The notes: generated by a model not told the origin, from the letters alone. A stretch of DNA of 47,333 nt from Brevundimonas denitrificans (GCF_030160755.1 NZ_BSOY01000014.1:1-47333), one strand, 5' to 3'; counted from the stretch's first letter, positions 1 through 10,428 are shown. Program-made: numbers and translations.

Positions 1-369
1 GGCGGCGGCGGAGGCGGCGGCGGCGCGGCTGGCGGCGGTCTGGCGCGGCTCTGCGGCGTTCAGGGCGGCGCGGAAATCAGCGGCCTCCAGCTTGCCCAGA
101 CGGATGATGTCCAGATCCAGCGGATCGCCGTTGGTCAGGGTCTCGCCGAGCGCGACGTGGCCGTTCACCAGCGCCTCGCACCAGGCGACCAGGGGATAGT
201 CGCTCTCGGGCGCCCCCCGCGGCATGGGGTTGGCGTAGGCCACGGCTTCGCGGAAGCGTTCGGTTTCAACCGCATCCACCCCCGGCGCGGTGGACATGAC
301 CCCGGCGTCCTGGGCCGGCGGCGGCGTCTGCGTGGCGATGACGAGGGCGGAGACGAGGCTCAGGAACAT
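1..369 (-). CDS. Secreted protein of unknown function (3' end cut by window)
   Basis: The reading frame stays open from an ATG at 369 to the window edge, 123 codons, so the C-terminus lies outside. The N-terminus is a short hydrophobic stretch (MFLSLVSALVIATQTPPPAQ) that looks like a signal peptide with a Pro-rich region after it. The middle contains WCEALVNGHVALGET and a run of acidic and aliphatic residues; the visible end becomes Ala-rich. I do not recognise the family. It lies downstream of the TonB receptor gene on the same strand, but a strong terminator separates them, so it is probably transcribed on its own. No convincing Shine-Dalgarno sequence is visible, so the start is uncertain. 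Confidence 0.5.
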   Translation of the reverse strand, partial: MFLSLVSALVIATQTPPPAQDAGVMSTAPGVDAVETERFREAVAYANPMPRGAPESDYPLVAWCEALVNGHVALGETLTNGDPLDLDIIRLGKLEAADFRAALNAAEPRQTAASRAAAASAAA

Positions 370-474
370 GAAGACATCCGGGAACGTGCAGCGGGAAGGT
401 CAGACCGCAACGCTTGAACAGGGCAGATGGTTTTTCTGCGGCGACAGTCCTGAGCAAGAAATGGTCCGGGCAAC

Positions 475-507
475 AAAAAGGGCGGCGGACCCGAAGATCC
501 GCCGCCC
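475..507 (-). terminator. Rho-independent terminator of the TonB receptor gene
   Basis: A 10-bp GC stem (GGGCGGCGGA pairing with TCCGCCGCCC, loop about 8 nt) is followed on the minus strand by CTTTTTGTT. It sits about 22 nt past the receptor stop codon. Confidence 0.8.
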
Positions 508-529
508 CAGATGTTCTCGACGTCAGGCC

Positions 530-3514
530 CTAGAAGTTGGCGGTGACACCGAAGAAGAAGTAACGGCCCAGCGCATCATACAGCTGCGGGTAGGTGTTGC
601 CGTTGCCGGTCGTACCCACGCTGTAGGACAGTTGCGGATCGTCATCGAGGACGTTGTTGACGCCGGCACGCAGGGTGACGGTGTCCGTGATGCCCCAGGT
701 CGCCGCCAGGTCGAGGTAGTTCTCGGCGTCGAAGTAGCGGTCCAGACGGGCGCCGCCGTTGTTCAGCGAGCCGTCAGCCGCCAGGACGGCGATTTCAGCT
801 TCGCCGTAGTGACGCCACGTGGCCGAGATGTCCACGTCCCACGGGGTGAGCCAGGTGGCCCGGGCGCGGTGACGCCATTCCGGGTTCGGAACGCCGCACT
901 GGTTGGCGTAGAAGCCCGTGCAGTCATAGACCGAGGCGGGGCCGCCGAGACCGGTGTCGGTCAGCAGCTCGCTCAGATAGGTGCCCACGAAGGACAGCTG
1001 CATCGAGCCCATGTTCGCCATGCCCATGTCTTCGAGGTCGAAGGCATAGTTGGAGTTCACGTCGATGCCCGAGGTGGCCAGGCCGCCGATGTTGTTGTTC
1101 AGGTCTTCAACGAAGCCCGAACCGACCCAGAGTTGGCCGCCTGCGTTACGGTTGATGCGACCGCAAGCGGCGGCATCACCCTGCGCATAGCAGAGGTCGA
1201 AGGTGTTCAGGGCGCCGACCGTCGAGATCAGGCCGTCGACCTGGATATCGAAGTAGTCGATCGAGATGTTGAAGCCCGGGACGAAGCTGGGCGTCCACAC
1301 CACGCCGTAGGTGTAGGTGTCCGCTTCTTCGGGGTTCAGGTTCGGGTTGCCGCCGCCCAGGAAGTTGTACTGGCCGGCCGGGCTGTTCAGGGCGCCGCTG
1401 TCGGATTGCGCCAGGGTGACCTGGTGACCGCCGGTGCCGATGCACGCCGCCGGAATGCTGTTGTTCAGCACGCCGTCGTCGTTCAGGTCGTCGCAGGGAT
1501 CGTTGTCAGCGTCGAACAGGTTGAAGCCCTGGGCCGCGAACAGTTCGATCACGTTCGGGGCGCGAACCGCGCGCGAGTAGCTGGCGCGGAAGCGGATGTC
1601 CTCGATCGGGGCGTAGTCGGCGCCGACCTTGTAGGTGTCGGTCCCGACGTTCTCGTACTCCGAACGACGATAGGCGGCGTCGATCGAGGCCGAGTAGGCC
1701 CAGGGTTGATCGTCGGCCAGCGGGATCTGGATTTCACCGAAGACTTCGGCGACGTCCGCATCACCCGAGATGCCGATCGTGGGGCCGCCCTGACCGGCGC
1801 CGTCGCCGGTCTGGAAGGCGGCGTCGGTTTCCGAAGCCAGGCCGTCGCGGCGATACTCGGCGCCGAACGCGACCTGAACGGTGCGCGAGGCGGTCGGCAC
1901 CGACCAGCCCGTGTCGCCCGTGATGGCGGCGGTGACGACCTGTTGGGTCGTTTCACCGGTCTGCATCAGCGGGATCTGCAGGTAGTCGAGGGCCGCCTGG
2001 GTCACGCCGCCCGGGACGAAGATGTCGTAGGGGACGCAGGTCGTGTCGGTGCCGTTGACGACTGAGCGGCAGGTCGGGGTGCCGGCGACGTCGACGACAT
2101 CGAGGGCCCGCGTCAGGCGGGTGACCGAGAAGTCGTTCAGATAGGTGCGGGCCAGGCGGACGCGCGAGAACTGCGCGGCGATGTCATAGTTCCAGCCTGC
2201 TGTGATCTCACCACGCACACCGGCGACGCCGCGGTACGAGGTATAGTTCAGGCTGTCCTGACGGCCGCCGCCTTCGACGTTACGACGGGCGACGTACATG
2301 TCGCGACGGTTGCCGGCGAGGATGTCGGCCGGGGTACAGCCGATGGCCGTCCGTTGCTGGGCCGACAGAAGCGGGCTGTCGCAGTTGATGTCGGCGACGC
2401 TGAAGAAGCTGCCCGACGGGGCGATCTGCGCGACCGACTGATAGTCCGAGAACATCAGCTGGGCGAAGACTTCCGCCTTGTCGTTGACTTCGTAACGGCC
2501 GAAGGCGCCGAGGGTGTAACGCTCATCCGGGCGCTGGTAGTAGTTCAGCGGGCCGAAGTTGTAGGCGTTCACGTTGCCGTTGTACGGAACGAAGGTCCGG
2601 CCCGTGCCGATGGTGTAGGCGAAGGTCGAGAAGTCCGTGAACTGGCCGGGGAACGAGGTGCCCGAGCCGCCGCAGGAATAGGTGGTCGGACCCGAGCCGG
2701 CGTTCGGCGCGCCGAGCGAACAGGCCGAATAGTCGCGGTCGGCCTGCAGGATCGGGTTGTTGTTGCGGTAGCCGGCGTAGGCCATCACGTTGCCGCGGCC
2801 GTCGGGCGAGGAAACGCCGAGGGTCACGTTCAGCGAGCGGCTTTCGCCGTCGGAGACGTTGTCGTCCGGCAGCACGAACTGGGCGGCGTTGGTCGTGGCG
2901 CGGCGGGCGATTTCAGCCCGCAGGTTGCCGACGCCGTCATAGTCGTTGTTGTGCTGATAGAAGCCGTACTGGGCGTCGACCTGCAGACCTTCGAAGTCCT
3001 TCTTCATGATGAAGTTGACGACGCCGGCGACAGCGTCCGAGCCGTACACGGCGGAGGCGCCGCCGGTCAGGACTTCAACGCGCTCGACCAGCTGTTCCGG
3101 GATCTGGTTCAGGTCGGCCGCATCGTCGTTCGGCGAGCCGTAGCCCATCCGGCGACCGTCGATCAGCACCAGGGTGCGCGACGAACCGAGGTTGCGCAGC
3201 GACACCGTGGCCGTGCCCGAGGCGCCGTTGGCGACCGTCGAGTTCTGGGCGGCGAAGGCTTGCGGCAGCTGCGAGATCAGGTCTTCGACCCGGGTCACAC
3301 CCGCGACGTCGATGTCCTCGCCGGTGACCTGCGTCACCGGGCTGGTGGTGACCAGGTTGGTTTGCGGGATGCGCGAACCGGTGACGATGACATCGTCGAG
3401 GTCCTGCGACGCCGGGGCGTCCTGGGCCATGGCCGGCGCGGCGAAGGCGAGAGCGGCGAATCCGCCGATCATCGTCGTCGACAGCAGCCGATTACGGATT
3501 TTCTGGGTTCTCAA
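530..3514 (-). CDS. TonB-dependent outer-membrane receptor
   Basis: About 994 aa from a TTG start at 3514, preceded by AGGAGA at 6 nt spacing. A longer open frame exists upstream but contains no signal-peptide logic, so the TTG is preferred. Residues 1-30 form a signal peptide ending AMA before Gln31. Residues 38-46 (DLDDVIVTG) are a TonB-box-like segment. The plug domain follows to about residue 190 (RIPQTNL..., DGRRMGYGSPNDDAADLNQIP, GGASAVYGSDAVAGVVNFI). The rest is a long beta-barrel ending in the aromatic YFFFGVTANF typical of outer-membrane proteins. The barrel has Cys pairs in loops and many Asp/Asn turns, as in Caulobacterales receptors. The imported substrate cannot be read from sequence; no partner transporter or enzyme lies next to it. 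A terminator follows the gene. Confidence 0.93.
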   Translation of the reverse strand: MRTQKIRNRLLSTTMIGGFAALAFAAPAMAQDAPASQDLDDVIVTGSRIPQTNLVTTSPVTQVTGEDIDVAGVTRVEDLISQLPQAFAAQNSTVANGASGTATVSLRNLGSSRTLVLIDGRRMGYGSPNDDAADLNQIPEQLVERVEVLTGGASAVYGSDAVAGVVNFIMKKDFEGLQVDAQYGFYQHNNDYDGVGNLRAEIARRATTNAAQFVLPDDNVSDGESRSLNVTLGVSSPDGRGNVMAYAGYRNNNPILQADRDYSACSLGAPNAGSGPTTYSCGGSGTSFPGQFTDFSTFAYTIGTGRTFVPYNGNVNAYNFGPLNYYQRPDERYTLGAFGRYEVNDKAEVFAQLMFSDYQSVAQIAPSGSFFSVADINCDSPLLSAQQRTAIGCTPADILAGNRRDMYVARRNVEGGGRQDSLNYTSYRGVAGVRGEITAGWNYDIAAQFSRVRLARTYLNDFSVTRLTRALDVVDVAGTPTCRSVVNGTDTTCVPYDIFVPGGVTQAALDYLQIPLMQTGETTQQVVTAAITGDTGWSVPTASRTVQVAFGAEYRRDGLASETDAAFQTGDGAGQGGPTIGISGDADVAEVFGEIQIPLADDQPWAYSASIDAAYRRSEYENVGTDTYKVGADYAPIEDIRFRASYSRAVRAPNVIELFAAQGFNLFDADNDPCDDLNDDGVLNNSIPAACIGTGGHQVTLAQSDSGALNSPAGQYNFLGGGNPNLNPEEADTYTYGVVWTPSFVPGFNISIDYFDIQVDGLISTVGALNTFDLCYAQGDAAACGRINRNAGGQLWVGSGFVEDLNNNIGGLATSGIDVNSNYAFDLEDMGMANMGSMQLSFVGTYLSELLTDTGLGGPASVYDCTGFYANQCGVPNPEWRHRARATWLTPWDVDISATWRHYGEAEIAVLAADGSLNNGGARLDRYFDAENYLDLAATWGITDTVTLRAGVNNVLDDDPQLSYSVGTTGNGNTYPQLYDALGRYFFFGVTANF

Positions 3515-3755
3515 AGGTCGTCTCCTGATGTTCGGCAGCTTCCGGAATCCGGGCTCCCGCGGCCTTAGAATGGAATATTCCCTTCCCCCGCGGACGGAAT
3601 CCGACCGCAGTTGCGTAAGGTTATGCGCTGCGCCGACGCTTTCGCCAGCCAAATTACCAGACTGTAACTCTGTCGAAGCGTTACTGTCGTATTTAGGCCA
3701 CGATACGGACACAGGCGCTGTTGCGGGGCGGGAGTTGACCCTGGGGCTGTCTTGT

Positions 3756-3790
3756 CCGACTGAAGTCGGGGGTCCCGAAGCGGGTTTTTT
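3756..3790 (+). terminator. Hairpins plus T-run just upstream of the 3806 gene
   Basis: Two small stems (CCGAC-tgaa-GTCGG at 3756-3769 and CCCG-aag-CGGG at 3774-3784) run into TTTTTT at 3785-3790, only 15 nt before the next ATG. The rest of the 291-nt region 3515-3805 should hold the divergent promoters; I see no other convincing element there. The pair could be an attenuator for the downstream gene or the end of a short upstream transcript. The stems are short, so confidence is low. Confidence 0.35.
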
Positions 3791-3805
3791 ATCGAGGTTG
3801 AACCG

Positions 3806-4321
3806 ATGTCTTTGATTTCCGGCCTTGCTGCGCTGGCGGCGGCCTCGACCCTCTCGACCCAGGCCGCGCCCGCGCAGGAACGCCCCGAGACGCTCGCCCG
3901 GCTGATGGCCTGCCGCGGCATTGCCGACAACACCGCGCGGCTGGCCTGTTTCGACACCGCGGCCGGGGCGCTGGACACGGCTGAACGGCAGGGCGACGTC
4001 GTGGTTATCGACCGCGCCGGGGTCGCCGAGACCCGCCGCCAGTTGTTCGGCTTCGAGATGCCGTCGCTGCCCCGCCTGTTCGGCCCCGAAGGCGCCGCCG
4101 AGATCGAAGCTATCGAGTCGACGCTGCAGGGCGCCTCGCTGGTCGGCGAGGGCCGCTGGGTCTTCCGCCTCGAAGACGGAAGCGTGTGGCGGCAGATCGA
4201 TTCCGAACGCGTCCGCTTCCAGAACCGCCCCGGTCAGCCCGTCCGGGTCCGCAAGGCCACCCTCGGCAGCTTCCTGCTGACCGTAGGCGACAGCCGGGCC
4301 GTCCGGGTGCGGAGACAGTAG
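3806..4321 (+). CDS. Exported protein with a CxxxxxxxARLACFD motif, unknown function
   Basis: 171 aa. The first 24 residues are a signal-peptide-like hydrophobic stretch ending near QAAPAQ. The mature part opens with CRGIADNTARLACFDTAAG, a short two-Cys motif recurrent in small alphaproteobacterial periplasmic proteins; the two Cys could form a disulfide. The C-terminal half (about residues 105-171) is a compact beta-rich segment: GRWVFRLEDGSVWRQIDSER followed by GQPVRVRKATLGSFLLTV. The start ATG has GAGG about 8 nt upstream. The next gene begins 2 nt after the stop, so the two are probably co-transcribed. The biochemical role is unknown. Confidence 0.75.
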   Translation: MSLISGLAALAAASTLSTQAAPAQERPETLARLMACRGIADNTARLACFDTAAGALDTAERQGDVVVIDRAGVAETRRQLFGFEMPSLPRLFGPEGAAEIEAIESTLQGASLVGEGRWVFRLEDGSVWRQIDSERVRFQNRPGQPVRVRKATLGSFLLTVGDSRAVRVRRQ

Positions 4322-4323
4322 CG

Positions 4324-4722
4324 GTGACGCTTCGCGCGCTGTCGCCGACCGTCTCGGTTTCGGCGCAGCTTTCCCCGGACGTCATGCCGGCCCTGGCGGC
4401 GTCCGGCTTCGGCCGCGTCATCAGCAATCGTCCGGACGGCGAGGACCCCGGCCAGCCTACGGTCGCCGTGATGGAAGCGGCCGCGCGGGATGCAGGCCTG
4501 GCCTTTGCCTGGATCCCGGTGACCGGCCTGCCGGGGCCGGATCAGGTCGCGGCGGTGGCGGAGTTGCTGGCGGATGGCGCGCCGACGGTGATGTTCTGCC
4601 GGTCCGGCATGCGCTCGGCCGCCGCCTGGGCCATGGCGGAGCGGCTCAAGGGGGCGGATTCGCAAGAGTTGCGCGCCGCCGCCGCGGCGGCGGGCTACGA
4701 CCTCGGCCGGGTTCCGCTGTAA
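4324..4722 (+). CDS. DUF442 / TIGR01244-type sulfur transferase or phosphatase
   Basis: 132 aa from a GTG at 4324, 2 nt after the preceding stop codon; this tight spacing and the family's N-terminus (SPTVSVSAQLSPDVMPALAASGF) decide the start. The conserved FGRVISNRPDGE segment and the catalytic-type loop FCRSGMRSAAAWA (Cys around residue 101 with Arg five residues on, as in rhodanese loops) match the small domain also fused to beta-lactamase-like hydrolases (Blh) in other bacteria. The family is thought to act on sulfur or phosphate esters; the substrate is not established. An MBL-fold hydrolase gene lies about 200 nt downstream on the same strand, which fits the known association of this domain with MBL proteins. 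Confidence 0.82.
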   Translation: MTLRALSPTVSVSAQLSPDVMPALAASGFGRVISNRPDGEDPGQPTVAVMEAAARDAGLAFAWIPVTGLPGPDQVAAVAELLADGAPTVMFCRSGMRSAAAWAMAERLKGADSQELRAAAAAAGYDLGRVPL

Positions 4723-4726
4723 GGAC

Positions 4727-4873
4727 CTAGCGCAGGATCGCCACGCGGGTGGCGTAGGGCGCCGGTTCCGGCGTGCAGGACGCCACGGCGAGTTGCATCG
4801 CCATGAGACACAGGAAGGCCGCCGCGATGGGCTGGAGCCGATTTGAGACAGCCAGGGCGATGGAAACGGCCAC
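4727..4873 (-). CDS. Possible small lipoprotein-like ORF
   Basis: A 48-aa frame from GTG (4873) to TAG (4727), with GGAG about 9 nt upstream of the GTG. It has an N-terminal hydrophobic stretch and the lipobox-like sequence LAVASC, followed by a short tail TPEPAPYATRVAILR. It exactly fills the gap between two plus-strand genes. The length and start codon make it marginal; it could be chance in GC-rich DNA. Confidence 0.3.
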   Translation of the reverse strand: MAVSIALAVSNRLQPIAAAFLCLMAMQLAVASCTPEPAPYATRVAILR

Positions 4874-4930
4874 TTTGGGCACTCCGCAGAAGATTTACGA
4901 AGTCCTAACGCAAGGGGCGGGCCGCGCCTG

Positions 4931-5833
4931 ATGATCCCCTTCGTCCCGATGCCGGCGTTCGAATATGGACGGACCGATGCGGTCTCGCCCCTGATCCGGC
5001 GCGTGATCGCCAACAATCCGGGGCCTTTCACCTTCACCGGGACCGGCACCTATGTCGTGGGGCGCGGCGAGGTCGGGGCAGGCGTGGCGGTGATCGATCC
5101 AGGTCCGCTGGACGAGACCCATCTGGCGGCCTTGCTGGCGGCGGTGGAGGGCCAGACGGTCAGCCATGTGCTGGTGACCCATACCCACCGCGACCACGCC
5201 CCCCTCGCCCGGCCCTTCGCCGAGGCCGTCGGCGCGCCGGTTCTGGCCGCCCGGCCCCCGGCGCGGACGGTCCACACTTCGGCGTCGCTGGACGAGGAGG
5301 ACGACGAGACCTTCCGGCCCGACATCGTCCTGACGGGCGGGGAGCGGCTGCAGGGCGACGGCTGGACGATCGAGGCCCTGCCGACGCCGGGCCACGCCTC
5401 CAACCATATGGCCTTCGTCCTTGAGGAACAGAACGCCCTGTTCAGCGGGGACCACGTCATGGGCTGGTCCACGACCATCGTGGCGCCGCCCGACGGCGAC
5501 ATGGCCGCCTATATGGCCAGTCTGGACGCGGTCATCGCGCGCGGCTTCTCAACGATCTGGCCCACCCACGGCGCGCCGATCACCGAGCCCGGGCCTTTTC
5601 TCGAAGCCTACAAGGCGCACCGGCTGGCCCGCGAAGCCCAGGTCCTGGCCCGGCTCGCGGCCGGGGACCGGCGGATCGCCGACATGGTCCCGGTCCTCTA
5701 CGCCGCCGTCGATTCGCGGCTGTGGCCGGCCGCCAGCCTGTCGGTCTGGGCCCACCTGATCGCGCTCGAACAGACGGGGATCGTGAGGGCCGCTCCCGGA
5801 CCGGCGATCGATGCGGACTGGACCCTGGTCTGA
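4931..5833 (+). CDS. MBL-fold metallo-hydrolase (LACTB2-like)
   Basis: 300 aa. The metal-binding motif THTHRDHAP (HxHxDH, about residues 84-89) is followed by the later ligands in GHASNHMAF, FSGDHVMGW and PTHGAPI, so all five metallo-beta-lactamase motifs are present. About residues 210-300 form a helical C-terminal extension (EAYKAHRLAREAQVLARLAAG...) like the winged-helix tail of LACTB2 / BLACT_WH proteins. These proteins are usually annotated as glyoxalase-like or nuclease-like hydrolases. The actual substrate cannot be assigned. The gene converges with the DUF1499 gene, whose stop codon is 2 nt away. Confidence 0.88.
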   Translation: MIPFVPMPAFEYGRTDAVSPLIRRVIANNPGPFTFTGTGTYVVGRGEVGAGVAVIDPGPLDETHLAALLAAVEGQTVSHVLVTHTHRDHAPLARPFAEAVGAPVLAARPPARTVHTSASLDEEDDETFRPDIVLTGGERLQGDGWTIEALPTPGHASNHMAFVLEEQNALFSGDHVMGWSTTIVAPPDGDMAAYMASLDAVIARGFSTIWPTHGAPITEPGPFLEAYKAHRLAREAQVLARLAAGDRRIADMVPVLYAAVDSRLWPAASLSVWAHLIALEQTGIVRAAPGPAIDADWTLV

Positions 5834-5835
5834 GT

Positions 5836-6525
5836 TCAACCGGCGGAGCGGAGGGTTTCGCTGATGGCGGTCGCCATGCGGCAGGCCTCGCCGCCGTGGG
5901 GCCGATGGTCGCGGGCGGCGACGCGAATGTCGGTGCGGCCCGGCCGGATGCGGATCACGGCGTCATGGTCGAAGCCGAACCAGAAGCCTTCCTGGCTGCC
6001 GTCGGCCCGGGCCACGCCCGCGCCGCGCAGGGTGAAGCCGGCCTGTTCGAGGGCGTAGATCGCGGCGGTCGGCGCGATCTGGCGCATGACCGGCAGGGCG
6101 CCGGGGCAGGCCTCCGCGCCCACGGCCGGACCGGGCCCCTGCCCGCCTCGCTCCTCGCCGAGGTCGCCGAAGCCCGGAACCTCGGTCAGATCGGTGCTGA
6201 CGTTCTCGACCGGACCGGCCGCAAGACGGGCCTTCTGCCAGATGAAGCCGCCGAGAGTCGCCCCGGCGACCAGCACGGCGGCGATCGCCGGAAGGCCCAG
6301 TTTGCGGAAATTGCCGAACGACAGGACGAGGGCGCCGAGGGCCGCCGCCGCGCCGACGAAGGCGAGGAACCAGCCCGCCCCCAGGGTCAGCAGGTCATAG
6401 CCGATCTCGACCGGCCAGGCCCCGACCCGCGTGCCCAGGGCCGCGACCAGCACCAGGACCGGCGCGGCCAGCGCGAGGAGGGCCAGGGCCTGGACGCGCC
6501 CGGCGCCGGGCGTGCGGCGCGCCAT
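5836..6525 (-). CDS. DUF1499-family membrane protein
   Basis: 229 aa. Three hydrophobic segments are visible (about residues 11-31, 40-68 and 76-94). A soluble C-terminal domain carries [14 protein letters not shown], a repeated [34 protein letters not shown] region and a final helix. This is the layout of alphaproteobacterial DUF1499 proteins, whose function is unknown. It starts 4 nt after the acyl-CoA ligase stop, so the two form an operon with the ligase first. That suggests, without proof, a membrane or lipid-related role. Confidence 0.72.
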   Translation of the reverse strand: MARRTPGAGRVQALALLALAAPVLVLVAALGTRVGAWPVEIGYDLLTLGAGWFLAFVGAAAALGALVLSFGNFRKLGLPAIAAVLVAGATLGGFIWQKARLAAGPVENVSTDLTEVPGFGDLGEERGGQGPGPAVGAEACPGALPVMRQIAPTAAIYALEQAGFTLRGAGVARADGSQEGFWFGFDHDAVIRIRPGRTDIRVAARDHRPHGGEACRMATAISETLRSAG

Positions 6526-6529
6526 CGTC

Positions 6530-8164
<1,635 letters not shown>

Positions 8165-8240
8165 CGCGATCCCTCAAGCCTGCGCCTGCTTTTCGAGGCG
8201 CTTGAACTCCACGCTATCGGCGTGATCGGTGATAAGCAAC

Positions 8241-8255
8241 GTGACGTCAGGTCAC
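8241..8255. promoter_or_regulatory. Inverted repeat between divergent ligase and kinase genes
   Basis: GTGAC-gtcag-GTCAC, a perfect 5-bp dyad 77 nt upstream of the acyl-CoA ligase start and 54 nt upstream of the kinase start. It might be an operator. No regulator can be named from sequence. Confidence 0.3.
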
Positions 8256-8308
8256 CCCGCCGCTAGACGAGCCTGGCGAAATGTCGTTACGGGTCCTGGA
8301 AGCGGTTC

Positions 8309-8953
8309 ATGCCCATCCTCATCGCCATCACCGGCGGCTCCGGCTCAGGCAAGAGCACGCTCGCCGAGGCCCTGGTCGCGGCCCTGCCCGACGGGACGGC
8401 GGTGCTGCTGCGCGAGGATTCCTACTACCGCGACGCGGCCGGCCTGCCCGATTTCGACCCCGCCACCTTCGACTTCGACGATGTCGCGGCCCGCGACCAC
8501 GAACTGATGATCCGCGATCTCGCCGAACTGAAGGCCGGGCGGGACATCGTGGCCCCCCTCTATTCGTTCATCCACCATGGACGCGAGCCGGGAGGCGAGC
8601 CTGTCCGGGCCGCCGAGGTCGTCATTGTCGAGGGCACCCATGTGCTGTGCACGCCGGAACTGACGGTCCTGTTCGACATCCGGGTGTTCGTCGACACCCC
8701 GGCCGACATCCGTTTCATCCGTCGCCTGCTGCGCGACCAGACCGAGCGCGGACGCACCCCGGATTCGGTGATCGCCCAGTATCTGGCGACGGTGCGTCCG
8801 GGGCATGAACGGCTGACCGAACCCTCGCGGCTGAACGCGGACTTCATCGTGGCCGACGCCACGGCCGCGGTGCGGCTGGAAGACCCCCAGGCCGTGGTCC
8901 GGCTGGCCGCGCCGGTACTGGCCCACCCGCTGCTGGCACCCCTGATCGGCTGA
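8309..8953 (+). CDS. udk: Uridine kinase-like P-loop kinase
   Basis: 214 aa. Walker A is GGSGSGKST (residues 9-17). It is followed by LREDSYYRD (nucleoside-binding Asp/Tyr region), FDFDDVAARDHELM and the PLYSFIHHGR segment; VVIVEGTHVL is the Walker-B-like strand and RRLLRDQTERGR a lid helix. These are the ordered motifs of the Udk/PRK kinase family (UMP formation from uridine). The overall length fits Udk. The family also includes phosphoribulokinase-like and pantothenate kinases, so the exact substrate is less certain than the fold. It is followed 64 nt later by a TetR regulator gene. Confidence 0.78.
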   Translation: MPILIAITGGSGSGKSTLAEALVAALPDGTAVLLREDSYYRDAAGLPDFDPATFDFDDVAARDHELMIRDLAELKAGRDIVAPLYSFIHHGREPGGEPVRAAEVVIVEGTHVLCTPELTVLFDIRVFVDTPADIRFIRRLLRDQTERGRTPDSVIAQYLATVRPGHERLTEPSRLNADFIVADATAAVRLEDPQAVVRLAAPVLAHPLLAPLIG

Positions 8954-8957
8954 CGAA

Positions 8958-8972
8958 GCGAACAACGTTCGC
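8958..8972. promoter_or_regulatory. Palindrome upstream of the TetR gene, candidate operator
   Basis: GCGAAC-aac-GTTCGC is a perfect 6-bp dyad. It lies just upstream of a TTGACC (8980-8985) and 45 nt before the TetR start, a usual position for an autoregulatory operator. No matching -10 is clear. Confidence 0.4.
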
Positions 8973-9017
8973 CCGCCCCTTGACCCGTCGTGGGCTCAGG
9001 CGTCACCCTGCGAAGCT

Positions 9018-9662
9018 ATGCGAGTGATGAATTCCATGCACGGCCCCGGCGTCCGTTCTTCCTTTCCCCCCGATCCCAAACGACAGGCGATCCTCCAACA
9101 GGCCCGCAAGGCCTTCGTCAGTGAGGGATACGCCGCGACCAGGATCGAGCCGATTGCGCGGGAAGCGGGTGTTTCGACCGCGACCCTCTATGCCCTGTTC
9201 GACGGCAAGGCCCAGCTGTTCTCGCTCGTCATCGACGAGGCCGCCGAGGATTTCGCACAGCAGATGGCCCGGCTCGGAACCATCGAAGGCGACGCCCGCC
9301 AGCAGTTGGTCAGTTTCGCCGAAGCCTATGCCGATTTCATGAGCGACCCGTTCGTTCGCGCGGTCTTCCGTCTGGTGATGGCCGAACGTCCCCGGTTCCA
9401 GGCCGTGGCCCTGAGGTTCTTCGAAAAGGGTCGGGAGGCGTTCGGCGCGACGCTGATCGGCATATTGACCGCCCTGTCGAAATCCGGCGCGCTGCGGCCG
9501 ATCGAGCGGCCGTCCTGGGCGGCGGGGCATCTGATGGGGATGGTCGAACACCCGGTCTTCTTCGTACCGCTGGTCACCGGCGACGAGATCAAGGTCCGGC
9601 GCACGAACGCCGCGATCGTCGAGGACGCGGTCGACACCTTCCTGGCCCGCTACGGGGTCTGA
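9018..9662 (+). CDS. TetR/AcrR-family transcriptional regulator
   Basis: 214 aa. Residues 20-65 are the TetR helix-turn-helix domain (RQAILQQARKAFVSEGYAA, then IAREAGVSTATLYALFDGKA). The C-terminal part has the helical ligand/dimer region of the AefR-like subgroup (DPFVRAVFRLVMAERPRFQ). Another in-frame ATG nine bases on (9027) is also possible. The target is unknown. A perfect palindrome upstream suggests self-regulation. The kinase gene upstream and the convergent pdxH downstream give no clear target pathway. Confidence 0.88.
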   Translation: MRVMNSMHGPGVRSSFPPDPKRQAILQQARKAFVSEGYAATRIEPIAREAGVSTATLYALFDGKAQLFSLVIDEAAEDFAQQMARLGTIEGDARQQLVSFAEAYADFMSDPFVRAVFRLVMAERPRFQAVALRFFEKGREAFGATLIGILTALSKSGALRPIERPSWAAGHLMGMVEHPVFFVPLVTGDEIKVRRTNAAIVEDAVDTFLARYGV

Positions 9663-9666
9663 GGGC

Positions 9667-10341
9667 TCAGGGCCAGAGGCGGGTCTTCGTCCAGTCCACG
9701 CCCACGCGGTCGAAGCGCAGACGGTCATGCAGGCGGAACGGCCGGTCGCGCCAGAATTCGACGGTTTCCGGAATCACGCGCCAACCGGTCCAGCGCGCGG
9801 GCCGGGGCACGTCCTGGTCCGCGAACCGCTCCGTCTCGCGCGCCACGGCGGCTTCCAAAGCCGCGCGGCTGTCCAGTGGCCGGGACTGGTCCGAGGCCCA
9901 GGCCCCGATGCGGCTCTCGCGGGCCCGGCTGGCGAAATAGGCGTCGGCCTCGGCCGCGCTGACGGGCTCGATCTCGCCCCGCACCCGCACCTGCCGCCGC
10001 AGCGACTTCCAGTGGAACAGCAGGGCCGCGCGGGGATGGGCGGCCAAGGCCAGACCCTTGGCGCTCTCGCGGTTGGAGTAGAAGGTGAAGCCGCGCGCAT
10101 CGACGTCCTTGAGAAGCACGATCCGGGCGTCCGGGACGCCGTCGGCGTCGACGGTCGCCAGGGTCATGGCGTTGGGGTCGTTCGGCTCGCTCCCTGTCGC
10201 ATCGGCCAGCCACTCGACAAACAGGCCGGTCGGCTCGGCGCGGTCGAAGATGGATTCGTCGCCATTGGCGGCCAGGGCGGCGGCGTAGTGCTCCGCATAT
10301 TCCTCGCGGGTCGGGCTGGGGGGGATCACAGGTGCGGTCAT
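9667..10341 (-). CDS. pdxH: Pyridoxamine 5'-phosphate oxidase
   Basis: 224 aa from ATG at 10341. The open frame extends far upstream, but that extension has no family similarity. PdxH uses FMN and O2 to oxidise PNP/PMP to pyridoxal phosphate. Visible family segments are [48 protein letters not shown] (FMN binding), [21 protein letters not shown] text and the C-terminal [18 protein letters not shown]. The length matches the family. It converges with the TetR gene (4 nt between stops) and diverges from the DnaJ-like gene, leaving about 87 nt for promoters. Confidence 0.95.
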   Translation of the reverse strand: MTAPVIPPSPTREEYAEHYAAALAANGDESIFDRAEPTGLFVEWLADATGSEPNDPNAMTLATVDADGVPDARIVLLKDVDARGFTFYSNRESAKGLALAAHPRAALLFHWKSLRRQVRVRGEIEPVSAAEADAYFASRARESRIGAWASDQSRPLDSRAALEAAVARETERFADQDVPRPARWTGWRVIPETVEFWRDRPFRLHDRLRFDRVGVDWTKTRLWP

Positions 10342-10428
10342 GGCTTGCAGATAGACCCTCCCGGCCCGGCTGGGGAGAGGCTTCACGGTTAACCGGGTCT
10401 TGACCATGTGCAGGGCCTTAGTGCGCCG

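Noticed and set aside
290..3568. Long plus-strand open frames opposite the TonB receptor gene
   Set aside because: Val/Gly/Arg-rich mirror frames without domains or ribosome sites; the minus-strand receptor explains the region.
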